64,000 nt of DNA from Haloarcula rubra. GTDB taxonomy: Archaea; Halobacteriota; Halobacteria; Halobacteriales; Haloarculaceae. Made by a program: the position numbers and the translations under genes. The notes beneath the pieces were generated by a model. The model did no database searches. It was given only the letters and a program-made list of their open reading frames with translations, and was not told the DNA's origin. How positions within the stretch are numbered: the first letter of the stretch is position 1; each line of letters begins with the position of its first letter. Location: NCBI RefSeq assembly GCF_019599465.1, contig NZ_RKLR01000001.1, positions 248,001 to 312,000 on the forward strand, read 5' to 3'. Of the stretch, positions 50,624-59,984 are shown piece after piece.

Positions 50624-52171
50624 CTACTCAGAGTCGCGTTCACGGACGGTCCCACCGCTCAGCCCCGTCCACTCGACGCGGTAACCGATGCGTGCGAGGA
50701 CGGCGCTGTCGTCGTCGATACCGTATCCCTCCAGTATCGCTTCGGCGTCCGAGAGCGACATGCCCGCTTCGACGTCGTCGGCGAGTGCGTCGAGCACCGA
50801 CGGCCGAACGAGCGTGCGGCCCACTCGCTCGTGGTCCGGGAACGCCTTGTCCTCGATAGCGTCCTCGCTGACGCCGTAGTCGGCGGCGAGAGCGGCGAGC
50901 GACACCACGTCGGCCTCGGGCCGCAGTTCGGCCGGGATGTCCGCCGCGCTCTCGGCGACCAGTTCGTCCTCGTAGGGCCGGAGGGCGTCCCGGACGTCCT
51001 TGACGCGGACCGACCCCGAGTACGGAATCGCGCGGTGGTCCCGCGCCTCGACGGCGTCGCCGACACCTAGCGACTCGTCGACGGCGACCAGCATCTCCAC
51101 GTCCTCCATCGCCGCGAGTCGGTCGAGTTTCTTCTCGACGTACTCGGGCGTCCAGAACCCCATCACCTCGAAGAAGACCCGGAACGGTGCGTCCGGGTCG
51201 CTCGTGTTCCCGACGGTCGCGTCGCCGCCCGGTGCCCACTCGAACGCGAAGTCGGGGACGACGACGTGTTCGCCCGCTTCGAGGGGTTCGGGTTCGCGGA
51301 CCAGTCGCCAGTCCAGCCCCAGCGCCGAGAAGCGAGCGGCGAAGTCCGCCTCGACGCCGCTGTCGTACGTGACGTCGGTGACTGGGTCGACACCGGGGAC
51401 GGCCACGTCGCCGTCCGACAGTTGGAGTTCGCGGTCGGTCCCCCGATCGTCGACAGTCGCCGTCAACTCCCACTCGCTGGCCTGTGCGACGGTTCGCAGG
51501 AGGCGGGCGAAGCGGGTGCCGTACCGGCGCGTGTTCGAGAACAGGGCGTCCGGGCCGGTGACGACCACCTCTCGGCCGTCTGGCGTCGTTCGTATCTCGT
51601 ACATGAGGCGGAGGCGCTTGACCGCCGAGACGAGCGTGGTCGGGTCCGAGGAGCGCACGCGGACCTCCGTGGCGTCGAACAGCGCCGTCTGGGCCAGCGA
51701 GAGGTTGTACTGCGTGACGAGTTCGGCAGGCGTCCAGCGCGAGTCCACCGCGGCGAGCACCTGTCGGTCCTCCAAGTCGGCGTACAGCGAGGCTTCGACC
51801 GCGTCGGCGTCCACACCGAGTCGGTCGGCGGCCCGGTCGATGGCTTCGCGTCGCTCCGTCTCCGTGACGACGCCGACTGCTTCCGCGGCCTCGAACACCC
51901 GCTTTCGCGCTCGCTCCGGTGGGACCGCCGCCCGCGTCTCGAAGTCGGCCTCCCGTTCGACGAGTTTCGCGAACCCGCGGACGAGTTTGAAGTCCTCGGC
52001 CCCCCCTTCGAGGTCGGTGAGCGCCGCCTGCAGGTCGGCCCGCGTCTCGCCGACGTGGCCCTGATACACCCCGAGGACGCGGGCCGCGAGTCGCTCCCGG
52101 GCGTCGTCGACGAACTGCGGGTGGTAGCCGCCGCCGGCCCGCGAGACGCGCAGGAGGTCCTTCGTCAGCAC
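50624..52171 (-). CDS. bax1: Bax1 nuclease (DUF790), partner of XPB helicase
   Basis: A 515-residue protein beginning LTKDLLRVSRAGGGYHPQF, with KLVRGFAKLVEREADFE and a nuclease-like core (VVPDFAFEW, FFEVMGFWTPEY). This is Bax1, which in Sulfolobus binds XPB and cuts DNA 3' of bubbles, forming a repair machine. The XPB gene lies 1.6 kb upstream on the same strand, with a DUF389 gene between. GTG 52171 follows a caaaaac stretch at leaderless spacing and matches the family's start. Confidence 0.9.
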   Translation of the reverse strand: MLTKDLLRVSRAGGGYHPQFVDDARERLAARVLGVYQGHVGETRADLQAALTDLEGGAEDFKLVRGFAKLVEREADFETRAAVPPERARKRVFEAAEAVGVVTETERREAIDRAADRLGVDADAVEASLYADLEDRQVLAAVDSRWTPAELVTQYNLSLAQTALFDATEVRVRSSDPTTLVSAVKRLRLMYEIRTTPDGREVVVTGPDALFSNTRRYGTRFARLLRTVAQASEWELTATVDDRGTDRELQLSDGDVAVPGVDPVTDVTYDSGVEADFAARFSALGLDWRLVREPEPLEAGEHVVVPDFAFEWAPGGDATVGNTSDPDAPFRVFFEVMGFWTPEYVEKKLDRLAAMEDVEMLVAVDESLGVGDAVEARDHRAIPYSGSVRVKDVRDALRPYEDELVAESAADIPAELRPEADVVSLAALAADYGVSEDAIEDKAFPDHERVGRTLVRPSVLDALADDVEAGMSLSDAEAILEGYGIDDDSAVLARIGYRVEWTGLSGGTVRERDSE

Positions 52172-52195
52172 GTCCGCCACTCCGGCGGCGACGGA

Positions 52196-52202
52196 CAAAA
52201 AC
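52196..52202 (-). promoter_or_regulatory. TATA-like box of the bax1 gene
   Basis: Reads gtttttg on the minus strand, about 28 bp before GTG 52171. Confidence 0.4.
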
Positions 52203-52336
52203 GCCCCGTGTCGGTGTGGCTACGGCGACGGGGACACCACCGTGGCGGCGTCCGTCGCGGCGAGAGCGTGCCGGCCGAGCGTCCGTCGACCGCCGGCGAA
52301 CCGCCGTTTACCGGGCCGGCACAGACCGCGGTCCCG

Positions 52337-53611
52337 CTACGACTCGGTGGTCTGTCGGTCGACGAACGTCACCTCGACTGTCGTCTCGTCGTCGATAGCG
52401 GCCGTGACCGCCGACTCCAGTCTGTCGGCTAGCGACGGGTACGCCTCGTCGTCGGGCCGACTCACCTCAACGGACACTTCTCGGTCGAGTCGGTAGATGG
52501 AGACCCCTCCGAATCGGGTGCGGACCGACAGCAAGCGGAGGTCCCCGTACGCTTCCTCGGCCAGTACCTCCTCGACGGCGTCGTTGACCGACGTCTCGAC
52601 CTGCATCTGTCGCACCGTCACCGTGCTCGCGCCGGCGAACGTCGCCAGCAACACGAGGAGCGCCATCGCCGTCGGGGCGTACCTGCGCGCCGTGCCCAGC
52701 GACGGGCGGCCGTCGGGCCAGTCACGGGGGCGGAAACCGAGGCCCCAGAGGACGAGAAAGCCGGTGAGGTTGATGGACGCGGCGTTCACCAGCAGGAGGA
52801 TTCCCGCGCCGAGCGCCACAGCCGGCAGGCCCCACGCGATGCCGACGCCGACGGCGGCCGCGGCCGGGATGAGAGCGGCCGCGATCATCACGCCGACGAG
52901 CGAGACCGGGAGCGCCGTCGCCAGACCGACCGCGCCGGCCGCGCCGGCACACAACCCGACGGCCAGCGAGAGAAAGCCCGGAGAGATGCGCTGGGATATC
53001 TGCTGGACCGTCGTCACGCGCAACTGGCCGGGGACGAACCCGACGTTCCGCACGAGGAACCCGAACGCGGCCGCGCTCACGACGGCCAGCAGCAGGCCGA
53101 GTATCTGGTCGCGGAACCCCTCTCTCACCAGCGGTCGGTCGTCTAAGGTCGTCCCGACGGCGGCGATGAGCGCCGACCCGACCTGCGGCGCGATGACCAT
53201 CGACCCGACGACGATGGCCGGCGAGTCCAGCAGGAGGCCCGCCGTCGCGACCACTGCGCTCAGGACGGTCATCCCGTAGTAGGTCACGACGCCGGGGTTC
53301 ATCCCGACCGCTCGGCCCCGGAGTTCGTCGTGGGAGATGCGGTCCTCGTGGTCCTCCGCGGCGACGGACTGGTCCGGTCTGGCCGTCTCCGCGGTGGCGA
53401 CGACGGCGTACCGGTCGGGGTCCAACCCCGCCGCTTCCAGTTCCTCGAACACCTCGTCGACGGCCTCCGGTGGGAGCGGGAACTGGACGAGCGACGCCCC
53501 ACCGCCGGCGCTCTCCTCGTCCGTCTGGACGTAGCTTATCTCGCGGTCGTCGAGGACCTCCTGTACCGTCGCGAGGTCCTCGTCTTCGACCCGTATCTGT
53601 ATCAACCGCAC
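52337..53611 (-). CDS. DUF389 (TIGR00341) integral membrane protein
   Basis: A 424-residue protein: soluble N-terminal domain (about 1-115), about eight membrane helices with MNPGVVTYYGMTVLSAVVAT and APQVGSALIAAVGTTL, and a soluble C-terminal domain. DUF389 proteins are widespread; their function is unknown. It lies between xpb and bax1 with its own TATA box (53688-53697), implying a roughly 55-base leader to GTG 53611 (MRLIQIRVED). Confidence 0.85.
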   Translation of the reverse strand: MRLIQIRVEDEDLATVQEVLDDREISYVQTDEESAGGGASLVQFPLPPEAVDEVFEELEAAGLDPDRYAVVATAETARPDQSVAAEDHEDRISHDELRGRAVGMNPGVVTYYGMTVLSAVVATAGLLLDSPAIVVGSMVIAPQVGSALIAAVGTTLDDRPLVREGFRDQILGLLLAVVSAAAFGFLVRNVGFVPGQLRVTTVQQISQRISPGFLSLAVGLCAGAAGAVGLATALPVSLVGVMIAAALIPAAAAVGVGIAWGLPAVALGAGILLLVNAASINLTGFLVLWGLGFRPRDWPDGRPSLGTARRYAPTAMALLVLLATFAGASTVTVRQMQVETSVNDAVEEVLAEEAYGDLRLLSVRTRFGGVSIYRLDREVSVEVSRPDDEAYPSLADRLESAVTAAIDDETTVEVTFVDRQTTES

Positions 53612-53687
53612 CGCTCGCGCCCCCGCGCGACCGTCGAACCGAGAGAGAACAGCGACTGCATCCGTCTCACCCAACTCACCGTCCCCC

Positions 53688-53697
53688 GTTATTTATG
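53688..53697 (-). promoter_or_regulatory. TATA box of the DUF389 gene
   Basis: Reads cataaataac on the minus strand. At usual spacing transcription starts near 53666, which rules out the TTG at 53674 and leaves GTG 53611 with a short leader. Confidence 0.5.
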
Positions 53698-53753
53698 CGC
53701 CACCTATGTGGCCGTGGGTCGACTTACCGACGAACCGACCCCGAGCGCGCGCC

Positions 53754-55088
53754 CTACCGGCGCCGGCGGGCCACGCGCTCCTCGGCCGTCGCCTCGGTGA
53801 CGAGTTCGTAGAGGAGCGCCCGTCCGCCGTCGTCTTTCGGGCGGAGAATCCGGCCGAGTCGTTGGGTGAACTCCCGTTCGCTCCCGCTCCCCGAGAGGAC
53901 GACGGCGACGTTGGCGTCGGGGACGTCGACGCCCTCGTCCAAGACGTTCGCGGTCACGACGCGGGAGTAGGTGCCGTCGCGGAACCGTTCCAGAATCTCG
54001 CGGCGCTCGCTCGCCCCCGTCTCGTGGGTGATGGCCGGCAGGAGGAACCGTTCGGAGAGACGGTAGACGAGGTCCGTGTAGGCGGTGAAGACGATGACAC
54101 GGTCACCCCGGTGCCGGTCGAGGATGTCGGCCAGTCGGTCGACCTTCCGCTGGGCGTTCATCATCACCTCGCGGGCGCGCTGCTTCGCCAGCAAGGCCTC
54201 GCGGGCGGCGGGGTCGGTGCCCGACCGCTTGACCAGTTCCTGATAGTCGCTCCCCGAGCGCAGTTGGATGTTCGACCGGTTCAGGTAGTCCGTGAACGTC
54301 CCCTGTTCGGCCTCGTAGCGCTCCCGTTCGTCGTCGGTGAGTTCGACCTCGACGCGCTTGATGTCGTAGTCGGCGAGGTGGTCGCCGGCGAGGTCGTCGA
54401 CCGAGAGGTCGTAGACGAGGGGGCCGACGAGCGTCTCGACGACCTCGTGGGCACCGTCGGGGCGCTCGAACGTCGCCGTGAGGCCCATCCGGGCGGGCGC
54501 GGCCAGCAGTCGGGCGATGTCGCGGTACCCCTCTCCGCCGAGGTGGTGGACCTCGTCGAAGACGACGAGACCGAACCGGTCGCCCAGTTCGTCGGCCCGG
54601 AGGTACGCCGAGTCGTACGTGGCGACGGTGACCGACTCGACCCGCTGTTCGCCGCCGCCCAGACGGCCGATAGGCCGGTCGAACTCCCGTTCGAGTTCGC
54701 GTTGCCACTGCTCGAGGAGGTCGATGGTCGGGACGACGACGAGCGTCGGGGTGTCGAGCGCCACCATCGCGGCGATGCCGACGACCGTCTTCCCGCTCCC
54801 GGTCGGGAGTTCGAGACAGCCACGGTCCCCGGCCTCGCGCCACGCCGACAGCGCCGCTCGCTGGTACTCGCGCAGGTCGTACGTCGTCGAGAGCGAGAGC
54901 GGGGCGGTGTCGAGGACGTGGTCGGCGTAGTCGACCCCGCGGGCGTCCAGCGCGGCCCGGACCTCGGCGTAGCGGTGGGCCGGGGCGCGGGCGCTCTTCG
55001 AGCGGTCGTCTCGCTCGACGGCCGGGAGGTCCGGCGGCGGGTCCCCGTCGAGTCGGACGGTGCCCGACTCGAAGGTCAACTCCAGCAC
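53754..55088 (-). CDS. xpb: XPB-type DNA repair helicase
   Basis: A 444-residue superfamily 2 helicase of archaeal XPB length. Walker A LELPTGSGKTVVG, DEVHH box VVFDEVHHLGG, SAT-like GLTATFERPDG, and motif VI QRLGRILRPKDDGG are complete. An N-terminal damage-recognition-like segment covers the first 70 residues. With Bax1 it should open and incise damaged DNA. GTG 55088 (MLELTFESG) is the start. The YihY-family gene lies 42 bp upstream on the same strand. Confidence 0.92.
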   Translation of the reverse strand: MLELTFESGTVRLDGDPPPDLPAVERDDRSKSARAPAHRYAEVRAALDARGVDYADHVLDTAPLSLSTTYDLREYQRAALSAWREAGDRGCLELPTGSGKTVVGIAAMVALDTPTLVVVPTIDLLEQWQRELEREFDRPIGRLGGGEQRVESVTVATYDSAYLRADELGDRFGLVVFDEVHHLGGEGYRDIARLLAAPARMGLTATFERPDGAHEVVETLVGPLVYDLSVDDLAGDHLADYDIKRVEVELTDDERERYEAEQGTFTDYLNRSNIQLRSGSDYQELVKRSGTDPAAREALLAKQRAREVMMNAQRKVDRLADILDRHRGDRVIVFTAYTDLVYRLSERFLLPAITHETGASERREILERFRDGTYSRVVTANVLDEGVDVPDANVAVVLSGSGSEREFTQRLGRILRPKDDGGRALLYELVTEATAEERVARRRR

Positions 55089-55130
55089 GGACGGCGGTTC
55101 GACGGGCCCGCCGATAACGGTTTCGCGGCG

Positions 55131-55910
55131 TCACCGACGCCCAGCGAGGACGGCGTTGAGCACCCCGCCGGCGAGGACGACGGCGCTCCCGAAGAACAGC
55201 CACGTCACGAACAGCACGACGGCACCGAGCAGGCCCGAGACCGTGCGCGACCCCACGGCGAGGTAGAGGTCGAAGGCGATGCGGAGCAGTTCCCATCCGC
55301 CAGCGGCGAGGACGGTCCCGGGGAGCACCTCTGTCACGGCGAGGTCAGCGTCGGGGAGCGTGTAGTACAGCGGCCAGAGGAGGACGGCGACGACGACGAC
55401 CCGGACCAGCGTTACTGCCGGGCCGGTCACCGTCGCGCCCGTGACGTCGGCGAGGAGGCGAGCGCCGAGGATAGCGGCGACGGCGCCGCCGACGCCCAGC
55501 ATCGCGAGGACGCCGCTGGAGAACCGGCCGCCGACCGAGGACTCCGTCTGGTACACCCGGGCGAGTGCGGCGTCGAGTCCCCGGAACAGCCGGAGGACGC
55601 CCCAGACGAGGACGACGGCGCTCCCGAGCGAGGCTTGCCACCGACCCGCCGCACCCGTGACGGCCTCTCTGAGTACCCGCGTGCCCGACGGAGAGAGCGT
55701 CTCGCCCGCCGCGGTGACGAGTGCGTCCGCGACCGTCTCGCCCCAGACGGCGGTCACGACGGTCGTCGCGAGGACGGTGGCGGGGACCAACGCGACCAAG
55801 CCGTAGTACGCGAGCGCGGCCGCCGTCAGACCGAAGTCCATCGCCCGACCGACGGCGACGACCCGGCGCCCCGTCTCACGAAGCGTCTCCGGTCGGTCGG
55901 TGGCGTCCAT
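55131..55910 (-). CDS. YihY/BrkB-family membrane protein
   Basis: A 259-residue protein with six membrane helices and the YihY motif TAAALAYYGLVALVPATVL near the N-terminus. Function unknown; some members affect virulence or envelope stability in bacteria. It has the same direction as xpb and a 42-bp gap, so co-transcription with xpb is likely though a shared function is not obvious. Confidence 0.87.
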   Translation of the reverse strand: MDATDRPETLRETGRRVVAVGRAMDFGLTAAALAYYGLVALVPATVLATTVVTAVWGETVADALVTAAGETLSPSGTRVLREAVTGAAGRWQASLGSAVVLVWGVLRLFRGLDAALARVYQTESSVGGRFSSGVLAMLGVGGAVAAILGARLLADVTGATVTGPAVTLVRVVVVAVLLWPLYYTLPDADLAVTEVLPGTVLAAGGWELLRIAFDLYLAVGSRTVSGLLGAVVLFVTWLFFGSAVVLAGGVLNAVLAGRR

Positions 55911-56033
55911 ACGCCGTTCGGTGGCCGTCGGGGGTTAGCTATTGCCAGCATACCGCCGGCGTCCCGATTAACGGCGCGATTACCGACCATTATCAGCCCA
56001 GTAACAATGTTCGGCCGGGTCCGTACGCTCGGT

Positions 56034-56225
56034 ATGGCTCGTTCTGTCGCCACGATACCGCTCCAGTTCAGTGGCGAGTTCCTAGAGTACGCGCTCGTCT
56101 TTCTGGTCCTCGCGGTCGTGGCTGGACTGGCCGGGTTCCGCGGCATCGCCGGTCTGAGCATGAGCATCGCGAAGCTACTGGTCGTCATCTTCCTCGTGCT
56201 CATGGTGGTCTCGCTCATCCTGTGA
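56034..56225 (+). CDS. DUF1328-like small membrane protein
   Basis: A 63-residue protein with two helices (EYALVFLVLAVVAGLAGFRG and SIAKLLVVIFLVLMVVSLI) and the GFRGIAGLS loop, matching the DUF1328 family of small membrane proteins of unknown role. An ATG at 56007 would add nine residues. The start choice is uncertain; expression may come from the AT-rich stretch at about 55977-56000. Confidence 0.75.
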   Translation: MARSVATIPLQFSGEFLEYALVFLVLAVVAGLAGFRGIAGLSMSIAKLLVVIFLVLMVVSLIL

Positions 56226-56247
56226 GCGACCCCTAACCGAACCAACA

Positions 56248-56254
56248 CCTATAC
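56248..56254 (+). promoter_or_regulatory. TATA-like box of the gene at 56277
   Basis: The sequence cctatac is centred 26 bp before ATG 56277, with leaderless spacing. Confidence 0.5.
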
Positions 56255-56276
56255 ACCTGCGAGGCCAACCCTCACT

Positions 56277-56897
56277 ATGGACCGGTGGGTCGACCCCGAC
56301 GAGACCGACCCGAGGACGTGGCGCGGCAGCGGACCGCACGACGACCTCCGCCGGGGCGAGGAGATAGGGACCGTGCTCCAGCGGGCGGCACGGACCCCGC
56401 TCCCGTATCAGTACGAGGAGGACCGATACTACGCCGAGGACGTCGCCGAGACGTTCCGGAGCCGTCAGTTCACGAACGCCCGCGTCGTCTACAACTGCGG
56501 CGTCGACACCGAGCGCCGCATCAAGATGCTCACCAGAGGGCTGTTCTGGGGTGGCGGGGAGGACCACCAGCGGTTCAAGGCCCAGTACCGCCGCTCACCG
56601 CCGCCGACCGACAGCATTCCGTTCGAGGAGTACACGGTCTGGACCCGGTACCAGTACGGCCACATCGAGCGCACGGACGACGGCCTGACCTTCACGTCGG
56701 GCGAGCGTGCACCGGAAGAACGCCTCGAGACCCTCGCGTGGGCCGACCTCTACGAACCGGTGCGGCAGCGACTCGTCGAACTCGAACTCGTCCGGAACCC
56801 GCCGTTCGCGAGGTACCGGTTGCAGGAACTGGACGAGTGGGACGACTACCGGACGCAGTTCCGGTACGACGACGACGCGTTCGCGATGGGTCCGTGA
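56277..56897 (+). CDS. Uncharacterised acidic protein
   Basis: A 206-residue soluble protein rich in Asp, Glu, Arg and Tyr (for example LPYQYEEDRYYAEDV and YNCGVDTERRIKMLTRG). No family, membrane helix or metal motif is recognisable to me. It has a good leaderless promoter. It ends 42 bp before grpE, which has its own promoter, so a connection with the chaperones is not shown. Confidence 0.7.
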   Translation: MDRWVDPDETDPRTWRGSGPHDDLRRGEEIGTVLQRAARTPLPYQYEEDRYYAEDVAETFRSRQFTNARVVYNCGVDTERRIKMLTRGLFWGGGEDHQRFKAQYRRSPPPTDSIPFEEYTVWTRYQYGHIERTDDGLTFTSGERAPEERLETLAWADLYEPVRQRLVELELVRNPPFARYRLQELDEWDDYRTQFRYDDDAFAMGP

Positions 56898-56909
56898 CGT
56901 TTCTGAATC

Positions 56910-56918
56910 CTTTTATTC
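56910..56918 (+). promoter_or_regulatory. TATA box of grpE
   Basis: The run cttttattc is centred 26 bp before the grpE ATG at 56940. Confidence 0.5.
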
Positions 56919-56939
56919 GTGTGACGACTCCTATCGCGT

Positions 56940-57611
56940 ATGACCGAGCAGGACGCCGCCGAGGAGGAGACGCCGTCGAGCGAGGAGGCTCCGGAGGACG
57001 TCGAGGTGGAAGCGGCCCCCGACGACGTCGACGCCGACGACATCGACCTCGACGACGTGACCGGGGCGGACGAACCGGTCGACGAGGAACTGGTCGACCG
57101 CGTCGCCGAGTCGGACCCCGAGGACGTCGCCCGCGAACTCGCGGCGCTCCGGACCCGCGCCGAGAGTCTGGAAGGGCAGGTCGAAGACCTCGAAGCGGAG
57201 GCCGAGGAACTGGCGGACAAACTCAAGCGCAAGCAGGCGGAGTTCCAGAACTACAAGAAACGGATGGACAAGCGCCGCGAGGAGGAGAAACAGCGCGCGA
57301 CCGAGGACCTCGTGACCCGACTCCTCGACGTCCGGGACAACCTCGAACGCGCCCTGCAACAGGACGAGGACGCCGAGATTCGGAGCGGCGTCGAATCGAC
57401 GCTGCGCCAACTGGACGACGTCCTCGCGGCGGAGAACGTCGAGGTCATCGACCCCGAACCCGGTGAGGACGTCGACCCGACGCAGCATCAGGTGCTGGCC
57501 CGCGTCGAGAGCGAGGAGGCGGGTGGCTCCATCGCCGACGTGCACCGCCCCGGCTACGAGATGGCCGAGAAGGTGCTCCGAGAGGCCCAGGTCACCGTCA
57601 GCGAGGAGTAA
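56940..57611 (+). CDS. grpE: GrpE nucleotide exchange factor
   Basis: A 223-residue protein. The first 60 residues are acidic and disordered; a long coiled coil (about 60-115, ending KRKQAEFQNYKKRMDKR) leads to the beta domain with HQVLARVES and GYEMAEKVLREAQVTVSE. It exchanges ADP for ATP on DnaK. Leaderless ATG at 56940. It precedes dnaK, 301 bp away, and both probably respond to heat and salt shock from separate promoters. Confidence 0.93.
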   Translation: MTEQDAAEEETPSSEEAPEDVEVEAAPDDVDADDIDLDDVTGADEPVDEELVDRVAESDPEDVARELAALRTRAESLEGQVEDLEAEAEELADKLKRKQAEFQNYKKRMDKRREEEKQRATEDLVTRLLDVRDNLERALQQDEDAEIRSGVESTLRQLDDVLAAENVEVIDPEPGEDVDPTQHQVLARVESEEAGGSIADVHRPGYEMAEKVLREAQVTVSEE

Positions 57612-57912
57612 CGAGGCGCGACGACCGAACGATAGTGCGGGAGTCGACCCTGAAGCGACGTGGTGAGTGAGACGACCCGCAGAGCAGTAGCGAGGGGCGC
57701 GAGGGCAGTGAGCACCCCTCGAAGAGCGAGCGGCCCGGTCGAGAGTGGGCGCTCCCGACGACGGCGAACGGTCGGATTGCGGTACTTGATATATTCTCCG
57801 GTCGTCGCCGTCACGAGCGTCGAAAACCGCCGGGAGGCGGCCACTCGTCGCGGTTCGCGAGTCAGCCCATCTAGCAACTTTTAACCGGCCGAGTCCGCTA
57901 TCAGCGGGTAAG
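57612..57912. other. grpE-dnaK intergenic region with dnaK promoter
   Basis: 301 bp, no gene evident. The first 170 bases are purine-rich with recurring gcga/gagcg elements; an AT patch near 57787-57799 (cttgatatattc) could be a second, distal promoter or regulator site. The proximal TATA box is at 57877-57885. Confidence 0.45.
57877..57885 (+). promoter_or_regulatory. TATA box of dnaK
   Basis: The run acttttaac is centred 32 bp before ATG 57913, slightly further than for most neighbours, implying a leader of a few bases. Confidence 0.5.
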
Positions 57913-59829
57913 ATGGCGAGCAACAAGATTCTGGGTATCGACCTCGGGACCACGAACAGCGCGTTCGCGGTCATGGAAGGTGGCGACCCCGAAATCATCG
58001 TCAACGGCGAAGGCGAGCGGACGACACCCTCCGTCGTCGCGTTCGACGACGGGGAGCGCCTCGTCGGCAAGCCGGCGAAGAATCAGGCGATAAAGAACCC
58101 CGACGAGACGGTCCAGTCCATCAAGCGGCACATGGGCGAGGACGACTACTCGGTGACCCTCGACGGCGAGGAGTACACGCCCGAGCAGGTCTCGGCGATG
58201 ATCCTCCAGAAGATAAAGCACGACGCCGAGGAGTACCTCGGCGACGAGGTGGAGAAGGCCGTCATCACCGTCCCGGCGTACTTCAACGACCGCCAGCGAC
58301 AGGCGACGAAAGACGCCGGCGAAATCGCCGGCTTCGAGGTCGAGCGCATCGTCAACGAACCGACGGCCGCCGCGATGGCCTACGGGCTGGACGACGAGTC
58401 CGACCAGACCGTCCTCGTCTACGACCTCGGCGGGGGCACCTTCGACGTCTCCATCCTCGACCTCGGCGGCGGCGTCTACGAAGTCGTCGCGACCAACGGG
58501 GACAACGACCTCGGTGGCGACGACTGGGACCACGCCATCATCGACTATCTGGCCGACGAGTTCGAGGCCGAACACGGCATCGACCTGCGCGACGACCGAC
58601 AGGCCCTCCAGCGCCTCACCGAGGCCGCCGAGGAAGCCAAGGTCGAACTCTCCTCGCGCAAGGAGACCCGCATCAACCTCCCCTTCATCGCGACCACCGA
58701 CGACGGTCCCCTCGACCTCGAACAGAAGCTCACCCGCGCGAAGTTCGAGTCCCTGACCGAAGACCTCATCGAGCGCACCGTCGGCCCGACGGAGCAGGCG
58801 CTCTCGGACGCCGGCTACGACAAGTCCGACATCGACGAGGTCATCCTCGTCGGTGGCTCGACCCGGATGCCGCAGGTCCAAGAGCAGGTCGCGGAGATGA
58901 CCGGCCAGGAACCGAAGAAGAACGTCAACCCCGACGAGGCCGTCGCGCTGGGCGCGGCGATTCAGGGCGGCGTCCTCTCGGGCGACGTCGACGACATCGT
59001 CCTGCTCGACGTGACGCCGCTCTCGCTGGGTGTCGAGGTCAAGGGCGGCCTGTTCGAGCGCCTCATCGACAAGAACACCACGATTCCCACGGAAGAATCG
59101 AAGATATTCACCACGGCCCAGGCCAATCAGACGCAAGTCCAGATTCGCGTCTTCCAGGGCGAGCGTGAGATAGCCGAGGAGAACGAACTGCTCGGCGCGT
59201 TCGCGCTCTCGGGCATCCCGCCGGCCCCCGCCGGGACGCCCCAGATCGAGGTGTCGTTCAACATCGACGAGAACGGTATCGTCAACGTCGAAGCCGAGGA
59301 CAAGGGCTCCGGTAACAAGGAAGACATCACCATCGAAGGCGGCGCTGGCCTCTCCGACGAGCAGATAGAGGAGATGCAGGAGGAGGCCGAACAGCACGCC
59401 GAAGAGGACCAGGAGCGCCGCGAGCGCATCGAGGCCCGCAACGAGGCCGAGGCGTCCATCCGCCGTGCCGAGACCCTCCTCGAGGAGAACGAGGAGGACC
59501 TCGACGAGGACATCACCTCGGACATCGAGGACAAAATCGAGGACGTCGAGGAGGTCCTCGACGACGAGGACGCCACCAAAGAGGACTACGAGCAGGTGAC
59601 CGAAGAACTCTCCGAGGCCCTGCAGGAGATCGGCAAGCAGATGTACGAAGGACAGGCCCAGCAGGCCGCCGGCGGTGCCGGTGGCGCCGCGGGCGCCGGT
59701 CCGGGCGGCATGGGCGGTGCCGGACCCGGTGGTGCGGCGGGCGCCGGTGCTGGCGGTGCGGCCGGACAGGGCGAGGAGTACGTCGACGCCGACTTCGAGG
59801 ACGTGGACGAAGACGACGAAGACGAGTAA
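57913..59829 (+). CDS. dnaK: Molecular chaperone DnaK (Hsp70)
   Basis: A 638-residue Hsp70. ATPase signatures [36 protein letters not shown] and [16 protein letters not shown] are complete; the substrate domain has [13 protein letters not shown]. The lid ends in a disordered stretch rich in glycine and alanine (about 575-615), followed by an acidic [17 protein letters not shown] tail that replaces the bacterial EEVKD-like end. It folds proteins with DnaJ and GrpE. Only grpE lies next to it; dnaJ is 2.6 kb downstream. Confidence 0.97.
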   Translation: MASNKILGIDLGTTNSAFAVMEGGDPEIIVNGEGERTTPSVVAFDDGERLVGKPAKNQAIKNPDETVQSIKRHMGEDDYSVTLDGEEYTPEQVSAMILQKIKHDAEEYLGDEVEKAVITVPAYFNDRQRQATKDAGEIAGFEVERIVNEPTAAAMAYGLDDESDQTVLVYDLGGGTFDVSILDLGGGVYEVVATNGDNDLGGDDWDHAIIDYLADEFEAEHGIDLRDDRQALQRLTEAAEEAKVELSSRKETRINLPFIATTDDGPLDLEQKLTRAKFESLTEDLIERTVGPTEQALSDAGYDKSDIDEVILVGGSTRMPQVQEQVAEMTGQEPKKNVNPDEAVALGAAIQGGVLSGDVDDIVLLDVTPLSLGVEVKGGLFERLIDKNTTIPTEESKIFTTAQANQTQVQIRVFQGEREIAEENELLGAFALSGIPPAPAGTPQIEVSFNIDENGIVNVEAEDKGSGNKEDITIEGGAGLSDEQIEEMQEEAEQHAEEDQERRERIEARNEAEASIRRAETLLEENEEDLDEDITSDIEDKIEDVEEVLDDEDATKEDYEQVTEELSEALQEIGKQMYEGQAQQAAGGAGGAAGAGPGGMGGAGPGGAAGAGAGGAAGQGEEYVDADFEDVDEDDEDE

Positions 59830-59948
59830 CGCGAGTCGTTCGCTTCGGTTCGTCTGAGTTTTCGCGACGGAGTTCGAAAAGCGACCGGAGCGAGGTTTTT
59901 CCCCGGGAAGCGACCGCGGAGCGGTCGTGGAGACGACGAGTAACGCGA
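59821..59948 (+). repeat. 14-bp direct repeat bracketing a 100-bp segment at the dnaK 3' end
   Basis: gacgagtaacgcga occurs at 59821-59834, covering the dnaK stop codon, and again at 59935-59948. The 100 bases between contain the hairpin noted separately. This could be a small insertion with target duplication or a partial tandem duplication. Confidence 0.55.
59911..59927 (+). terminator. GC-rich hairpin after dnaK
   Basis: CGACCGC (59911-59917) pairs with GCGGTCG (59921-59927) over a 3-base loop. A T run (gttttt, 59895-59900) lies just upstream of it. Archaeal termination usually follows T runs, so the run may be the true signal. Confidence 0.35.
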
Positions 59949-59984
59949 CGCCCGCTTTGCCGACGCCACACCGCTCGTGGTCTG

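Noticed and set aside
53706-56225. 839-residue plus-strand open frame over xpb and yihY
   Set aside because: Shadow frame; only its last 63 residues (DUF1328-like) are a real gene.
57612-57780. Purine-rich gcga/gagcg stretch as a regulatory repeat
   Set aside because: No exact repeat unit could be defined; similar low-complexity stretches are common in haloarchaeal intergenic DNA.
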